Part shown: positions 8,184 through 16,032 of the stretch, piece after piece | How the letters are laid out: each line of letters opens with the position of its first letter | Numbering within the stretch: position 1 is the stretch's first letter | The notes under the pieces: model-generated | What the model was told of the DNA's origin: nothing | The model's input: the letters and a program-made list of their open reading frames with translations, nothing else | Databases searched by the model: none | Translations under genes and position numbers: made by a program | Source: a virus | Reading direction: 5' to 3' (one strand) | Length of the DNA stretch: 31,298 bases | Virus record (IMG/VR): IMGVR_UViG_3300035698_021353 | Coordinates: 1-31,298 of that record

Positions 8184-9200
8184 CTAAAGGCGGTTTTTAT
8201 CCGCTTCCACCATCATCTTAACTAATTTATTAAAGTTTGTCGCCGGCTGCCATCCGATTTTAGTTGATGCCTTGATTGCGTTGCCCCTTAAAACATTCAC
8301 TTCAGCAGGGCGATAGAACTCTTTACTTATCTCTAGCACCTGCTCAAAGCCGATTATGCCCTTCTCCTTAAGGCCCTCGCCAATAAACTCAATATCGAAC
8401 CCAGCGGCTTTAAATGCGCTTATAACAAAATCCTTGACTGAATGGCTTTCACCGGTGGCTAAAACATAATCGTCGGGTTTATCTGCTTCTAGCATTAACA
8501 CCATACCTTCTACGTAGTCTTTGGCATAGCCCCAATCTCTGGACGAATACAAGTTGCCAAGCTGCAGCGGAATGACTATGTCCCTTGTTTCCTTGCACTT
8601 TGAGTAGTAGGCCACATATTCTGTTATTTTTTTTGTGACAAATTCCGATCCTCTGAGTGGGGATTCATGGTTGAACAGTATCCCACAACAGGCAAAGAGG
8701 TTATAAGATTCTCTGTAATTTACGGTGAGCCAATGGGCTGCTAGCTTAGCAACACCATAAGGAGAGCGTGGGCGGAATGGTGTATGTTCATCTTGCGGGT
8801 CCTGAAAGCCTCCAAACATTTCGGATGATGAAGCCTGGTAAAACCTTGTAGCTGGCGAGTAGTGCCTTATTGCCTCTAGTATGTATAGTACAGCCATGGC
8901 ATCTGTATTCATGGTGTATTCAGGTTGGTTATAACTAGCGCCCACAAAAGACATCGCCCCCAAATTGTAAAAATAATCGGGTTGCTCTTTGCGGATAAGC
9001 GCGGTCATTTGCTCGCGGTCGGTAAGCTCGCAATCTACAATCCGGACTTCTTTCTCAACGCCAAGCTCCTTTAACCTCCAAGAAGAACCGCTAGCAGACC
9101 TGCGTGCCGTGCCGATCACCTCGTACCCTTCCAAAACTAAGTGTTTTGCTAAGTATGCCCCGTCTTGGCCGGTGATGCCAGTGATAATTACCTTAGGCAT
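8184..9200 (-). CDS. gmd: GDP-mannose 4,6-dehydratase (338 aa)
   Basis: It converts GDP-mannose to GDP-4-keto-6-deoxymannose using bound NADP, the entry step to GDP-rhamnose, GDP-fucose and related sugars. The short-chain dehydrogenase features are all present: GITGQDGAYLA (GxxGxxG, residues 7-17), the catalytic SSSEMFG segment near 125-131, YGVAK (YxxxK) near 149, and the family-specific GILFNHESPLRG and RDWGYAKDYVEGM blocks. Length is normal for Gmd. It overlaps the preceding epimerase gene by 8 bp (ATGCCTAA), implying translational coupling. It is the last gene of a five-gene sugar cassette inserted in the structural operon. Confidence 0.95.
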   Translation of the reverse strand: MPKVIITGITGQDGAYLAKHLVLEGYEVIGTARRSASGSSWRLKELGVEKEVRIVDCELTDREQMTALIRKEQPDYFYNLGAMSFVGASYNQPEYTMNTDAMAVLYILEAIRHYSPATRFYQASSSEMFGGFQDPQDEHTPFRPRSPYGVAKLAAHWLTVNYRESYNLFACCGILFNHESPLRGSEFVTKKITEYVAYYSKCKETRDIVIPLQLGNLYSSRDWGYAKDYVEGMVLMLEADKPDDYVLATGESHSVKDFVISAFKAAGFDIEFIGEGLKEKGIIGFEQVLEISKEFYRPAEVNVLRGNAIKASTKIGWQPATNFNKLVKMMVEADKNRL

Positions 9201-10119
9201 TCATGAACATGTCTAATTGTAACTTAAGAAAGCGTGGGTCTATCTCTGCGTCCGTGACAACCTCATCGAGATGCTCTTTGTACCACTCGACTGTCTTCTT
9301 TAAATCACCCTCGATATCAAAAGTTCGCACCATCTTGGTAACGTTGTGGTATTCAGACAAATCTGCTTTGACAATAGAATTAGGCTCCTCTCCTTCTCTC
9401 ATCTCTAGATATTTTCTTTTAACGGGCTTGCCGGCAAAACCTTCAACAAGTTCAACGAAACGGTTAATGGTCATATCTTTTTCTGTACCAATCTCGACAA
9501 TTTTGCCGCGTCCATCATCGCCAGCTTCCAATACATCGATCGCCATATTTACAGCGGTCTCAACATGGATATGGTCAGCTGTTTGGTTGCCATCGCCATA
9601 GATTGGGACGGGCCACCCTTTTAAAGCGTGTACTATGGACGTAGGCGCAAGCTTTCTTGGCCAACCGTAATGCTGGCCAGCGCCGAAAATATTGAACCAC
9701 TTAATCATTCTTACGTCGACATTCTGATACTTGCCATAAGCAATAGTCATATCTTCAGCAGCCTGCTTGGTGATAGTATAAACGTTGTGCTTCCACAGAT
9801 TGGGTTTGCCGATTTCAACAACCTTAGCTCCAGTTCTTTTAGCAACCTCAAGCACGTTGATACAGCCTCGTACGTTAATTTCAAAAGCATTCCATGGCTC
9901 TAAGAATAGCTCAGTAGTGCCTAATATACCGGCTAGGTTGAAGATTACGTCGGGCTTAACGCTTTGAGCTGATTTATAAAGTGACTCGAAAACCCTGACA
10001 TCCTGCGTTTTATCTACTGAATAGTCAAAGCCATAAACCTCGAACCCGCGTGCTTCCAAAGCCTTCATTAAATGCCTTCCTACGAATCCGTTGGAACCTG
10101 TTACTAATACTTTCTGCAT
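9193..10119 (-). CDS. NAD(P)-dependent sugar epimerase/dehydratase/reductase (308 aa)
   Basis: An extended short-chain dehydrogenase: VLVTGSNGFVGRHL (residues 4-17) is the nucleotide-binding loop and YTITK near 134 is the YxxxK motif. The block YGDGNQTADHIHVETAVN matches the GdGxQxRDxxHV segment of nucleotide-sugar epimerases. Ahead of YxxxK the usual Ser/Thr cluster is weak (EIGKPNLWKHNVY), so the catalytic serine may be replaced. Paired with Gmd, it is probably the reductase or epimerase that finishes a GDP-6-deoxyhexose, but the exact product cannot be read. It has a strong ribosome site, AGGAGG 5 nt before the ATG. Confidence 0.88.
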   Translation of the reverse strand: MQKVLVTGSNGFVGRHLMKALEARGFEVYGFDYSVDKTQDVRVFESLYKSAQSVKPDVIFNLAGILGTTELFLEPWNAFEINVRGCINVLEVAKRTGAKVVEIGKPNLWKHNVYTITKQAAEDMTIAYGKYQNVDVRMIKWFNIFGAGQHYGWPRKLAPTSIVHALKGWPVPIYGDGNQTADHIHVETAVNMAIDVLEAGDDGRGKIVEIGTEKDMTINRFVELVEGFAGKPVKRKYLEMREGEEPNSIVKADLSEYHNVTKMVRTFDIEGDLKKTVEWYKEHLDEVVTDAEIDPRFLKLQLDMFMNA

Positions 10120-10124
10120 TTCGA

Positions 10125-10130
10125 CCTCCT
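10125..10130 (-). promoter_or_regulatory. Strong Shine-Dalgarno site of the epimerase gene
   Basis: The coding strand reads AGGAGG, then five bases, then ATG at 10119. It shows that canonical anti-SD pairing is used in this host, in contrast with many other genes in the window that lack it. Confidence 0.85.
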
Positions 10131-10141
10131 TAAAATATTAT

Positions 10142-11485
10142 TTATTCTGACTGTTTCGGGGCTTTCTTTCTTGGTCTTACAGTGATCTCGGTTAAATTCT
10201 CGAGCTCCTCCTCGCTAAACCCCGTAAAACGGAAGTTACGATTGACCTCAAGCCTTTGATAATACGAATTAGCTTCATCCTTGGTAACGAAAACCACTAG
10301 TGGCTCTAGAGCTCCTAGCAACTCAACAAGCGCCGCAGGTACTGAATGGTCGTCGGGTCCAACAACATAAACAGTGATTTCTAGACGTGCCGCCGCTTCA
10401 GCAAGGGCTTGGACTCTGACATGATCGTCATTCTTAACAAAAAAAGTCGTGGTGCTATCAGCCTTCTTCAGATAGTGTCTAATTACTTTATAATCTGTAA
10501 ACTTTCCCTTAAATGCTTGATCGTAAAACTCTAAAAATTGGGCGCTCATGAGGTCTTTGGTAACAAATAAAATAGATCTGAGTTGTTCTAAATTTAGCTG
10601 CCTGTCAAGGAGCCGGGAAACATGGGCTTGGGCCTCTAGTGACATCTGCTTATATTCAGCATACTTCATTTTTTCAATTCTGTCTAAAGCCTCTTGAACG
10701 CTTGATACACCAATAGAATTAGTGTCTGTGAAGTACACAAGGCCAGGGTGCTTGTTTGCAAGGTAAGATTTCCACCAAATTACGGGCACTCCAAGTAACA
10801 TACTTTCAACTATCGTGTTTGCGTATCCTTCGGATGTTTTGAAGTTGAAAGTAAACCTCGAACCGTGCATCTTATTGAGAACTTCGATTCTAGTGAGTGA
10901 AGGGTTTGGCGCACCTTCCCCGTGGATATCACACTGGTAGCCCGCGTTAGATAATTCCTTTGATAGCTCCAGACTTCGGACTCTGCTTATAGCATATGCT
11001 GGATGGGTGAAAGTAACCATAAACTTCGAAATGAGTTTGCTCCTCCATCTTGCACGAAGTAATTTATCTGTAAGTTCCGGAGCCTTGAACATGGGGTCCC
11101 TGTAATACATCACCTTGGGGATTGGATTGGGATACTCGTCAAAGGTAGGTTGGTCGGAAGCAATCAACGCGTCTCCAGCACCGGGCCCGTAGAAGCTGCG
11201 GGAGTTCCCCGCATGCAAGAGTATGATATCTTTATGTTCTCTACCTATGCGTGATAAATCCTTATGATTAGCACCGCAGCCTACTAGTACATAACCGCGC
11301 GGGAGGGCCGCATACTCTGCTGGGCTTATTAGCTCTCCCCCCATACCTTCGTTACTTTCGCCGTAGGAAATCCCCCAATCTTGCATAGAATTAGGCAGAA
11401 CCACCCTAAGCCCTATAGCTTGGAAATCATGAACCATAGCCCGCGTTGCCGTCGGGTGGTAATTATGAATCAGAATCGTTTGCAT
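10142..11485 (-). CDS. GT-B type glycosyltransferase with C-terminal extension (447 aa)
   Basis: The C-terminal Rossmann-like part of the catalytic core contains KTSEGYANTIVESMLLGVPV, with E219 and E227 forming the E-x7-E motif of GT4-type retaining glycosyltransferases. The first 150 residues are the acceptor-side domain. After about residue 310 a further alpha/beta domain (LFVTKDLMSAQFLEFYDQAF; TTFFVKNDDHVRVQALAEAA) has no recognised function. The C-terminus is basic (RPRKKAPK). It begins 23 bp inside the preceding small gene and is followed after 22 nt by the epimerase. Donor and acceptor are unknown. The cassette context suggests a GDP-sugar donor. Confidence 0.82.
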   Translation of the reverse strand: MQTILIHNYHPTATRAMVHDFQAIGLRVVLPNSMQDWGISYGESNEGMGGELISPAEYAALPRGYVLVGCGANHKDLSRIGREHKDIILLHAGNSRSFYGPGAGDALIASDQPTFDEYPNPIPKVMYYRDPMFKAPELTDKLLRARWRSKLISKFMVTFTHPAYAISRVRSLELSKELSNAGYQCDIHGEGAPNPSLTRIEVLNKMHGSRFTFNFKTSEGYANTIVESMLLGVPVIWWKSYLANKHPGLVYFTDTNSIGVSSVQEALDRIEKMKYAEYKQMSLEAQAHVSRLLDRQLNLEQLRSILFVTKDLMSAQFLEFYDQAFKGKFTDYKVIRHYLKKADSTTTFFVKNDDHVRVQALAEAAARLEITVYVVGPDDHSVPAALVELLGALEPLVVFVTKDEANSYYQRLEVNRNFRFTGFSEEELENLTEITVRPRKKAPKQSE

Positions 11486-11828
11486 ATATTTTCTTCAAGT
11501 TATCTATTTGATCGGTTACATCCGGCTCCGTTGAATCAATAATCCAAGTGACTTTAACCGACTTCACAATTTCCTGCCTTGCCTGCTTAATCATCTTTTC
11601 TTTTGTGAGGGGCGTTTGGTTAAGTATGATAAGTAACTTCCCTTCCCAATACGTGTTAAAAAGCTCCTGCAAATACACCTCCTGAGAGTTGTCATCTGTG
11701 ATAATCAGCATTGCTTCGTGTTGAGTATCTGCCATCCTCCCGACTAACTCAGTGACGTTTTTACAGTCTTTGGTAAGCAGGATTATCCCAAGTTTGTATC
11801 TGCGGGCCGCGAAATTGTGCCTTCTCAT
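11463..11828 (-). CDS. Small protein of the glycosylation cassette, possible GT-A fragment (121 aa)
   Basis: I do not recognise a full family. The start YKLGIILLTKDCKNVTELV followed by LIITDDNSQEVYLQELF resembles the first strands and nucleotide-binding DDxS loop of GT2-type GT-A folds. A later VTWIIDSTEPD could mimic the second acidic strand. At 121 aa it is far too short for a complete transferase, so it may be a partner or remnant. It starts on the stop of the GT4 gene (TAATG) and overlaps the next transferase by 23 bp. Confidence 0.68.
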   Translation of the reverse strand: MRRHNFAARRYKLGIILLTKDCKNVTELVGRMADTQHEAMLIITDDNSQEVYLQELFNTYWEGKLLIILNQTPLTKEKMIKQARQEIVKSVKVTWIIDSTEPDVTDQIDNLKKIYANDSDS

Positions 11829-13171
11829 TAAAACTTTTTGTCTAAATAATCAACAAGCTTTTTAGCAGTGATCTGCGCGTCGTATTTGTCTCTCATGACT
11901 TTAGCAGCCTTTTTACCCTTGGCTTTAGCTTTGTCAGGCTTTTCATAAATCTCTCTCATAATTGATCGTAAATGGTCCTCACTTGCCTCACCCCACATCT
12001 GCCCTTCTCTCCAAAGTTCAGGAGGATAGGAACCGAAAGAGTTTTCTTTAATCGGTTGTAAAGTGTAGTCGATAGGGTATGCGTAGCTTGGTTTCATAAA
12101 TTCAGATGGAGCTGACCAGTTTGTGCAAACGGTAGGTAGCCCCACACACATCGCTTCCATTGCAGGTAGGCCCATCCCTTCGCCCCTTGTAGGGAATACA
12201 AAGCAATCAATCCTTGCAAAGAAGTCAGTAAGCAATTGCTCAGGGGAGAAACTATCTCTTACCAAAATAATACGGTCGTCTTTTTTCCATTCTTCGGTGC
12301 TCATAAACCACATCATCGAGATGCCGCCAATAGCAAGGGTTTTAATATATAACTCAACGTTTGGGTATTTGTCCCGTGGGAATTCTTTTTGAAAAGCCTT
12401 AACAAGGATATCTGTACCCTTGCGGTATGTCAGCGTGCCCATAGTGCCAAAGCGGAAAATCTCTTTGTTTTCATCCTCGCTACGGTCACGTTCAAGTACT
12501 GGAAACATCTCAGGATTTAATCCGAGCGGAACGACCTCAACATCTTTTACTACTCCGCTATCCAAAAACGCCTGCCTTTGGTGCTCAGAGGGAACGACTA
12601 AACGCTCACAATAATTGTTAATTCTATCAGCCCAACTCTGAGGTACTAGGTTAGATTCAAGCATTGAGTAGGATACTAATCTTTCAGCGATGCGGTCGTT
12701 GATACAATGTACGGGGAAGAATTTCACATAAAAACCATCCATCGCTTCTTTCATTTCGCCAGTTTCCTTATCGACCCCTTTGTCTAAAATGGCTTGTAAC
12801 TCAGGGTTGATATGTCCTAATTGGGTGCCCTTCCATTTAGAGTGCACGAAGTAGAGATCAGCATATTTATTAACACCCTCAGCCATCATCATCGATGCTT
12901 TCCCATAGCCGTTGTTGTAGCCAATGGGGCCGTCCCAAATGATCTTGCGTCCATCCCTCCAGCTCGCTGGATTAAAAGACAATGTGGCGGATGTGGAACC
13001 GCCGGGCAATTCTTGCTTAAAGATCTCATATTCACCGCCAAGCTGCGTTAACTCAAGCGCATCTTTATCGGGCATCTCACAAAAGCCTTTGTTAAACTTA
13101 TAGTAATGGGGCTTCTTGCCGGAATTAATGGTAACGGTGATCCCAGGGTATCGTTTTGAGCGTACTAACAT
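11828..13171 (-). CDS. GT4 glycosyltransferase with phage-type N-terminal domain (447 aa)
   Basis: Residues about 60-440 are a GT-B glycosyltransferase: LVVPSEHQRQAFLDSG, VEVVPLGLNPEMF, FGTMGTLTYRKGTDILVKAF (phosphate-contacting R/K near 250), and RGEGMGLPAMEAM with E331 and E339 as the E-x7-E motif. The first 55 residues (RSKRYPGITVTINSGKK, YYKFNKGFCEMPDKDALELT) look like the small 'filled by a sequence element' domain found as free-standing proteins in phage head modules, so this may be a fusion that docks the enzyme on a virion protein; that is inference. It is the first cassette gene, with its ATG directly after CTAGACGCAG and no Shine-Dalgarno site. Confidence 0.88.
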   Translation of the reverse strand: MLVRSKRYPGITVTINSGKKPHYYKFNKGFCEMPDKDALELTQLGGEYEIFKQELPGGSTSATLSFNPASWRDGRKIIWDGPIGYNNGYGKASMMMAEGVNKYADLYFVHSKWKGTQLGHINPELQAILDKGVDKETGEMKEAMDGFYVKFFPVHCINDRIAERLVSYSMLESNLVPQSWADRINNYCERLVVPSEHQRQAFLDSGVVKDVEVVPLGLNPEMFPVLERDRSEDENKEIFRFGTMGTLTYRKGTDILVKAFQKEFPRDKYPNVELYIKTLAIGGISMMWFMSTEEWKKDDRIILVRDSFSPEQLLTDFFARIDCFVFPTRGEGMGLPAMEAMCVGLPTVCTNWSAPSEFMKPSYAYPIDYTLQPIKENSFGSYPPELWREGQMWGEASEDHLRSIMREIYEKPDKAKAKGKKAAKVMRDKYDAQITAKKLVDYLDKKF

Positions 13172-13172
13172 C

Positions 13173-13181
13173 TGCGTCTAG
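13173..13181 (-). promoter_or_regulatory. CTAGACGCAG leader motif before the glycosyltransferase start
   Basis: On the coding strand CTAGACGCAG abuts ATG at 13171. Similar copies are at 5767-5775 (before the chaperone ATG) and, inverted, at 13225-13233. The last part, CGCAGATG, also matches the leader of the early genes (aCCGCAGATG). Function unknown. Confidence 0.45.
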
Positions 13182-13217
13182 ACTGAAGTTAATACACGAC
13201 TTTAGCACAAAAACAGG

Positions 13218-13241
13218 GCCACGGCTAGACGCAACCGTGGC
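13218..13241 (-). terminator. Intrinsic terminator 2 after the capsid gene
   Basis: GCCACGG and CCGTGGC are 7-bp perfect arms around a 10-nt loop, followed on the minus strand by CCTGTTTTTG. The loop contains a CTAGACGCA motif in the opposite orientation to the copy at 13173-13181. Confidence 0.65.
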
Positions 13242-13256
13242 TTGTTTAAGGATAAC

Positions 13257-13285
13257 AAAAAGAGGAGCATAAAGCTCCCCTTTTT
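13257..13285 (-). terminator. Intrinsic terminator 1 directly after the capsid gene (bidirectional form)
   Basis: GGAGC-ATAAA-GCTCC lies inside flanking AAAAAG and CTTTTT that also pair, giving a near-perfect 12-bp stem with an A- or T-run on both sides. It lies 19 nt downstream of the capsid stop and should stop minus-strand transcripts from the head module. Confidence 0.85.
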
Positions 13286-13303
13286 GTAGTGTTGACCGCT
13301 AGA

Positions 13304-14338
13304 CTACGCGCTGATGATTGCATCGCTCACGTTAGTAATCTTTGCGCACCATGGTTCTGCAGTAAGCTTCAAACCAGTGTACTCATTCACGAAGAAGTCA
13401 CGTTTGTCTGCAGTTCTTCCAAGCTCTTCCATTCCAAGTGGCTGTAAATCTTTCATTGAGATGAAAGGCATTGCAAGGATGAATACTGTAGATACAGGCG
13501 CGCCATTAGGGAATGAACTCTGACCGTTTGGCAAGGTGTACTGGTTGCCAGGGTTGATAAAGAAGTCAGGCGATAAGCTCAAAACTCCAGCAACTGTGGA
13601 AATGTCGCGGACCTTATTCCCGAGTCTAAGGGAATCCCTGTCAGACTGGTTGATGATTACTTGAGCGTACTGGTTAAAGAAGTTATCAATGTTTATTCCG
13701 ACACGAATCGAAGTAAAGATATGAGTAGCCATTCCACCATACTGCGCGATCATCTCACAAGCACGATCAATAAGGGTTTTAGAAATAACTCCACCTTGGG
13801 CATCAATAACGTTGGTAGTGATTAATTCATCAAGACCAGGGTACTGAGGCAAACTAGCTGCGTTCAAAGTCGTAGTACTACCCCAGAAGTTCAACCACTC
13901 TTCTGATTGGATGACGTTCTTAGTTGTCTTTTCGACTTCAGTTGCATAAAGGTCAATAAGGCTTCTCATCTGAGCCTGTGCTAAACCAGTTACACCACTC
14001 TGCAAACCGATTGGAGCATATGCATGGTAATGTGAGCCAAACTTTGGTGCTCTAGCAGTTGGAAGCCCCCCGTCACCATATACAGCATTCCTTGGGTTCT
14101 GTGGTGTGCTATTTAGCGCCTCATAGACGTTGTAAGTAAAGCCCTCGCCCTCGCCAGCTTCTCTTTTAACGATATCGCGGAAGGGCGTATTTCTCTGTGT
14201 TATATCGGTTACGATCGGGTCAAGATCCTGTCTAACGACAAGGTTGTTGGCTCCAGCAGAAATGCCTAACTGTGAAGAACTCACAGTTTTAGCAATAAGA
14301 TTTTGCTGTTTCTCTATAATTTGTTTTAAGTTGTACAT
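13304..14338 (-). CDS. Major capsid protein, HK97-fold type (344 aa)
   Basis: It follows the protease/scaffold gene and precedes a strong terminator, the usual place and isolation of the major capsid gene. The N-terminal part (GANNLVVRQDLDPIVTDITQ) and the TPFRDIVKREAGEGEGFTYNVYEA segment resemble capsid proteins that bind as an N-arm and E-loop. The middle (AQMRSLIDLYATEVEKTTKNV) fits the spine helix, and PLGMEELGRTADKRDFFVNEYTGLKL near the C-terminus is typical for such proteins. The ATG has an A/T-rich leader with TTAATTAA and no Shine-Dalgarno site. It is probably a glycosylation target of the neighbouring cassette, which is unproven. Confidence 0.88.
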   Translation of the reverse strand: MYNLKQIIEKQQNLIAKTVSSSQLGISAGANNLVVRQDLDPIVTDITQRNTPFRDIVKREAGEGEGFTYNVYEALNSTPQNPRNAVYGDGGLPTARAPKFGSHYHAYAPIGLQSGVTGLAQAQMRSLIDLYATEVEKTTKNVIQSEEWLNFWGSTTTLNAASLPQYPGLDELITTNVIDAQGGVISKTLIDRACEMIAQYGGMATHIFTSIRVGINIDNFFNQYAQVIINQSDRDSLRLGNKVRDISTVAGVLSLSPDFFINPGNQYTLPNGQSSFPNGAPVSTVFILAMPFISMKDLQPLGMEELGRTADKRDFFVNEYTGLKLTAEPWCAKITNVSDAIISA

Positions 14339-14361
14339 TTCAAATATTTTAGTTAATTAAT

Positions 14362-16017
14362 TTACGAATTTTCGCCTAAGAATCCAGCAACGACGTTGCG
14401 TAGGGTTGGCGCTTCTTGTTTTCTATCTTCAAAACTTTTAGCAAGAACCTTTGATTTCTTCTCGAATGGCAATCCTGCCATGATAGAAACATCCTCGCTA
14501 ATCGATTTCAGAATGTTCTCTTGAGTCTTGATAGACTTCTTGAGTTCCTCACCGTCACCCATTTTACCTTCCAGAGTGTCGAGTCTGTCCATGACTATTT
14601 CGAATGCTTTAACAACATCGCTCATTGTCATCTCCTTCTCGGTCTCATCCTCTGATTTCTCAACAGTAACTTCCTCTTCAGTTTTCTCTTCAGTTTCCTC
14701 TTTCTTGAGTACTTCCTCCTCTGTTTTCATAGTCTTGCCATAGGATTTTTCCAAAGACTCTACAGTATTTTCTTGCTCTTTAGTTTCCGCTCCAGCTGTA
14801 TCGGCGGCGACCTCTACGGTCTCCTTCTCAACAGTTGCCTGGTCGGTTTGGCTATTGGCTTCAGAATTAACTACGTTCTCTTTTTGATCTTCTTTAGACA
14901 TCGAAGTGGTATCACTTAAATTAGTTTGACGAGATTCCTGACCATGCGGAGTGGGGGAGTCATTAGTTTTATAATTACTTAAATGCTGCGAGTTGTCAAC
15001 ACTAGATTTGATGATAGTGTCGATTTCGGCAGGTCCATTAGCATAAGTAACACTGTCTACGGGGATATCTTGCGCCTCTAGGGGTTGCTCAAGATACTTA
15101 GTGGCTTCCCCTTTTACCATGTAGGCAAGAGTGATATGAGGGTTATAATCAGGATACTCATTTCCGTTCGGTAGGCCACTCAGCTCATTAAAAGCAGATT
15201 GCATGGTATCGGTCTTTTTGACCTTGGCAACCAATACATCATAGTCCTCGTTTTTATCAAAGACTGCTAACTCCCCGGTTAATTCTAGTTTCTGCAACTG
15301 CGGTACAAAGGCTTTCATTATCTTCGAAACTTCATTTTCTGGAACTTCTTTGAGGCCATAGAACAGTGTGCAATGCTGATCAGCCTTCATAATCTTACCG
15401 CCGGCATCCTGCGCAGTGTAGACATCATTATCATCAATCACATCTACAATAGACTGGATTGTATCGGAGCTAGTTGTGAGTATCACGCATCCATATTCAA
15501 AGTCTTTCGTTTGAGTCTTGCTCGCAGCTTTTTGTAGAAATTCAACGAAGGAGAGTGTGTAACTTGGTTTTGTTGTCACCGCGACATTAGTGGGGATTAC
15601 ATCAAAAAACTCTGTAATGAACTTTTGTATACCAGGGTCCCACACAGTTCTGTATTTTGCGTCTTTGCCCTCGATCGAGAATGCATACTGCTTGCCCTCC
15701 TGGATTTTTTTAACTAAGAAAGGAACAGTCGGGTTATCCTTGTCTAGCCTCGCCTTAATGAACCAAGATCCGTTTTCATCATCCAATACCTCACCATAGA
15801 GCACTTCACCAAGGTCAGCAATAACAGCCCCATCGGTTGGATGTGCGTCGGTTAGTTTAAGCGGTAGAGATTCCATGAACCTTTGTATGACAGGTTCGGT
15901 GACTCGGTGCTCATCCTTGTCAATTGCAGTACCAGTAGCGATGCCCTGAATATACCACTCCCCGTTGTCTTCGTAAGCTTTCTTGATATCAACGAAATAT
16001 TTTGCAGTTTTTTCCAT
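14362..16017 (-). CDS. Prohead protease (XkdF-like) / 2H phosphoesterase / scaffold fusion (551 aa)
   Basis: There are three parts. Residues 1-160 are an XkdF-like prohead serine protease: IQGIATGTAIDKDEHRVT, candidate catalytic H59 (DAHPTDG) and S114 (YAFSIEG), then FDVIPTNVAVTTKPSY. Residues about 170-335 hold two H-x-T motifs in 2H phosphoesterase context, H215-C-T217 (HCTLFYG) and H294-I-T296 (HITLAYM), spaced about 80 residues apart. Residues 340-551 are acidic and low-complexity, then helical (SDVVKAFEIVMDRLDTLEGK), as in scaffolds. In-frame ATG at 14901 (MSKEDQKENVV) could start a separate scaffold, as Nu3 lies within lambda C. It starts 15 nt after the MuF gene. Confidence 0.86.
   Translation of the reverse strand: MEKTAKYFVDIKKAYEDNGEWYIQGIATGTAIDKDEHRVTEPVIQRFMESLPLKLTDAHPTDGAVIADLGEVLYGEVLDDENGSWFIKARLDKDNPTVPFLVKKIQEGKQYAFSIEGKDAKYRTVWDPGIQKFITEFFDVIPTNVAVTTKPSYTLSFVEFLQKAASKTQTKDFEYGCVILTTSSDTIQSIVDVIDDNDVYTAQDAGGKIMKADQHCTLFYGLKEVPENEVSKIMKAFVPQLQKLELTGELAVFDKNEDYDVLVAKVKKTDTMQSAFNELSGLPNGNEYPDYNPHITLAYMVKGEATKYLEQPLEAQDIPVDSVTYANGPAEIDTIIKSSVDNSQHLSNYKTNDSPTPHGQESRQTNLSDTTSMSKEDQKENVVNSEANSQTDQATVEKETVEVAADTAGAETKEQENTVESLEKSYGKTMKTEEEVLKKEETEEKTEEEVTVEKSEDETEKEMTMSDVVKAFEIVMDRLDTLEGKMGDGEELKKSIKTQENILKSISEDVSIMAGLPFEKKSKVLAKSFEDRKQEAPTLRNVVAGFLGENS
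14971..14999 (-). promoter_or_regulatory. Possible internal promoter ahead of the scaffold part
   Basis: Within the protease gene the coding strand reads TTGACA (14999-14994), then 17-18 bp, then an AATTATAAAA stretch. It lies about 70 nt before the internal ATG at 14901. The -35 is perfect and the -10 is poor (AATTAT or ATTATA). If active it would give extra scaffold and capsid message. Confidence 0.3.
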
Positions 16018-16032
16018 ACTACAAATATAACC

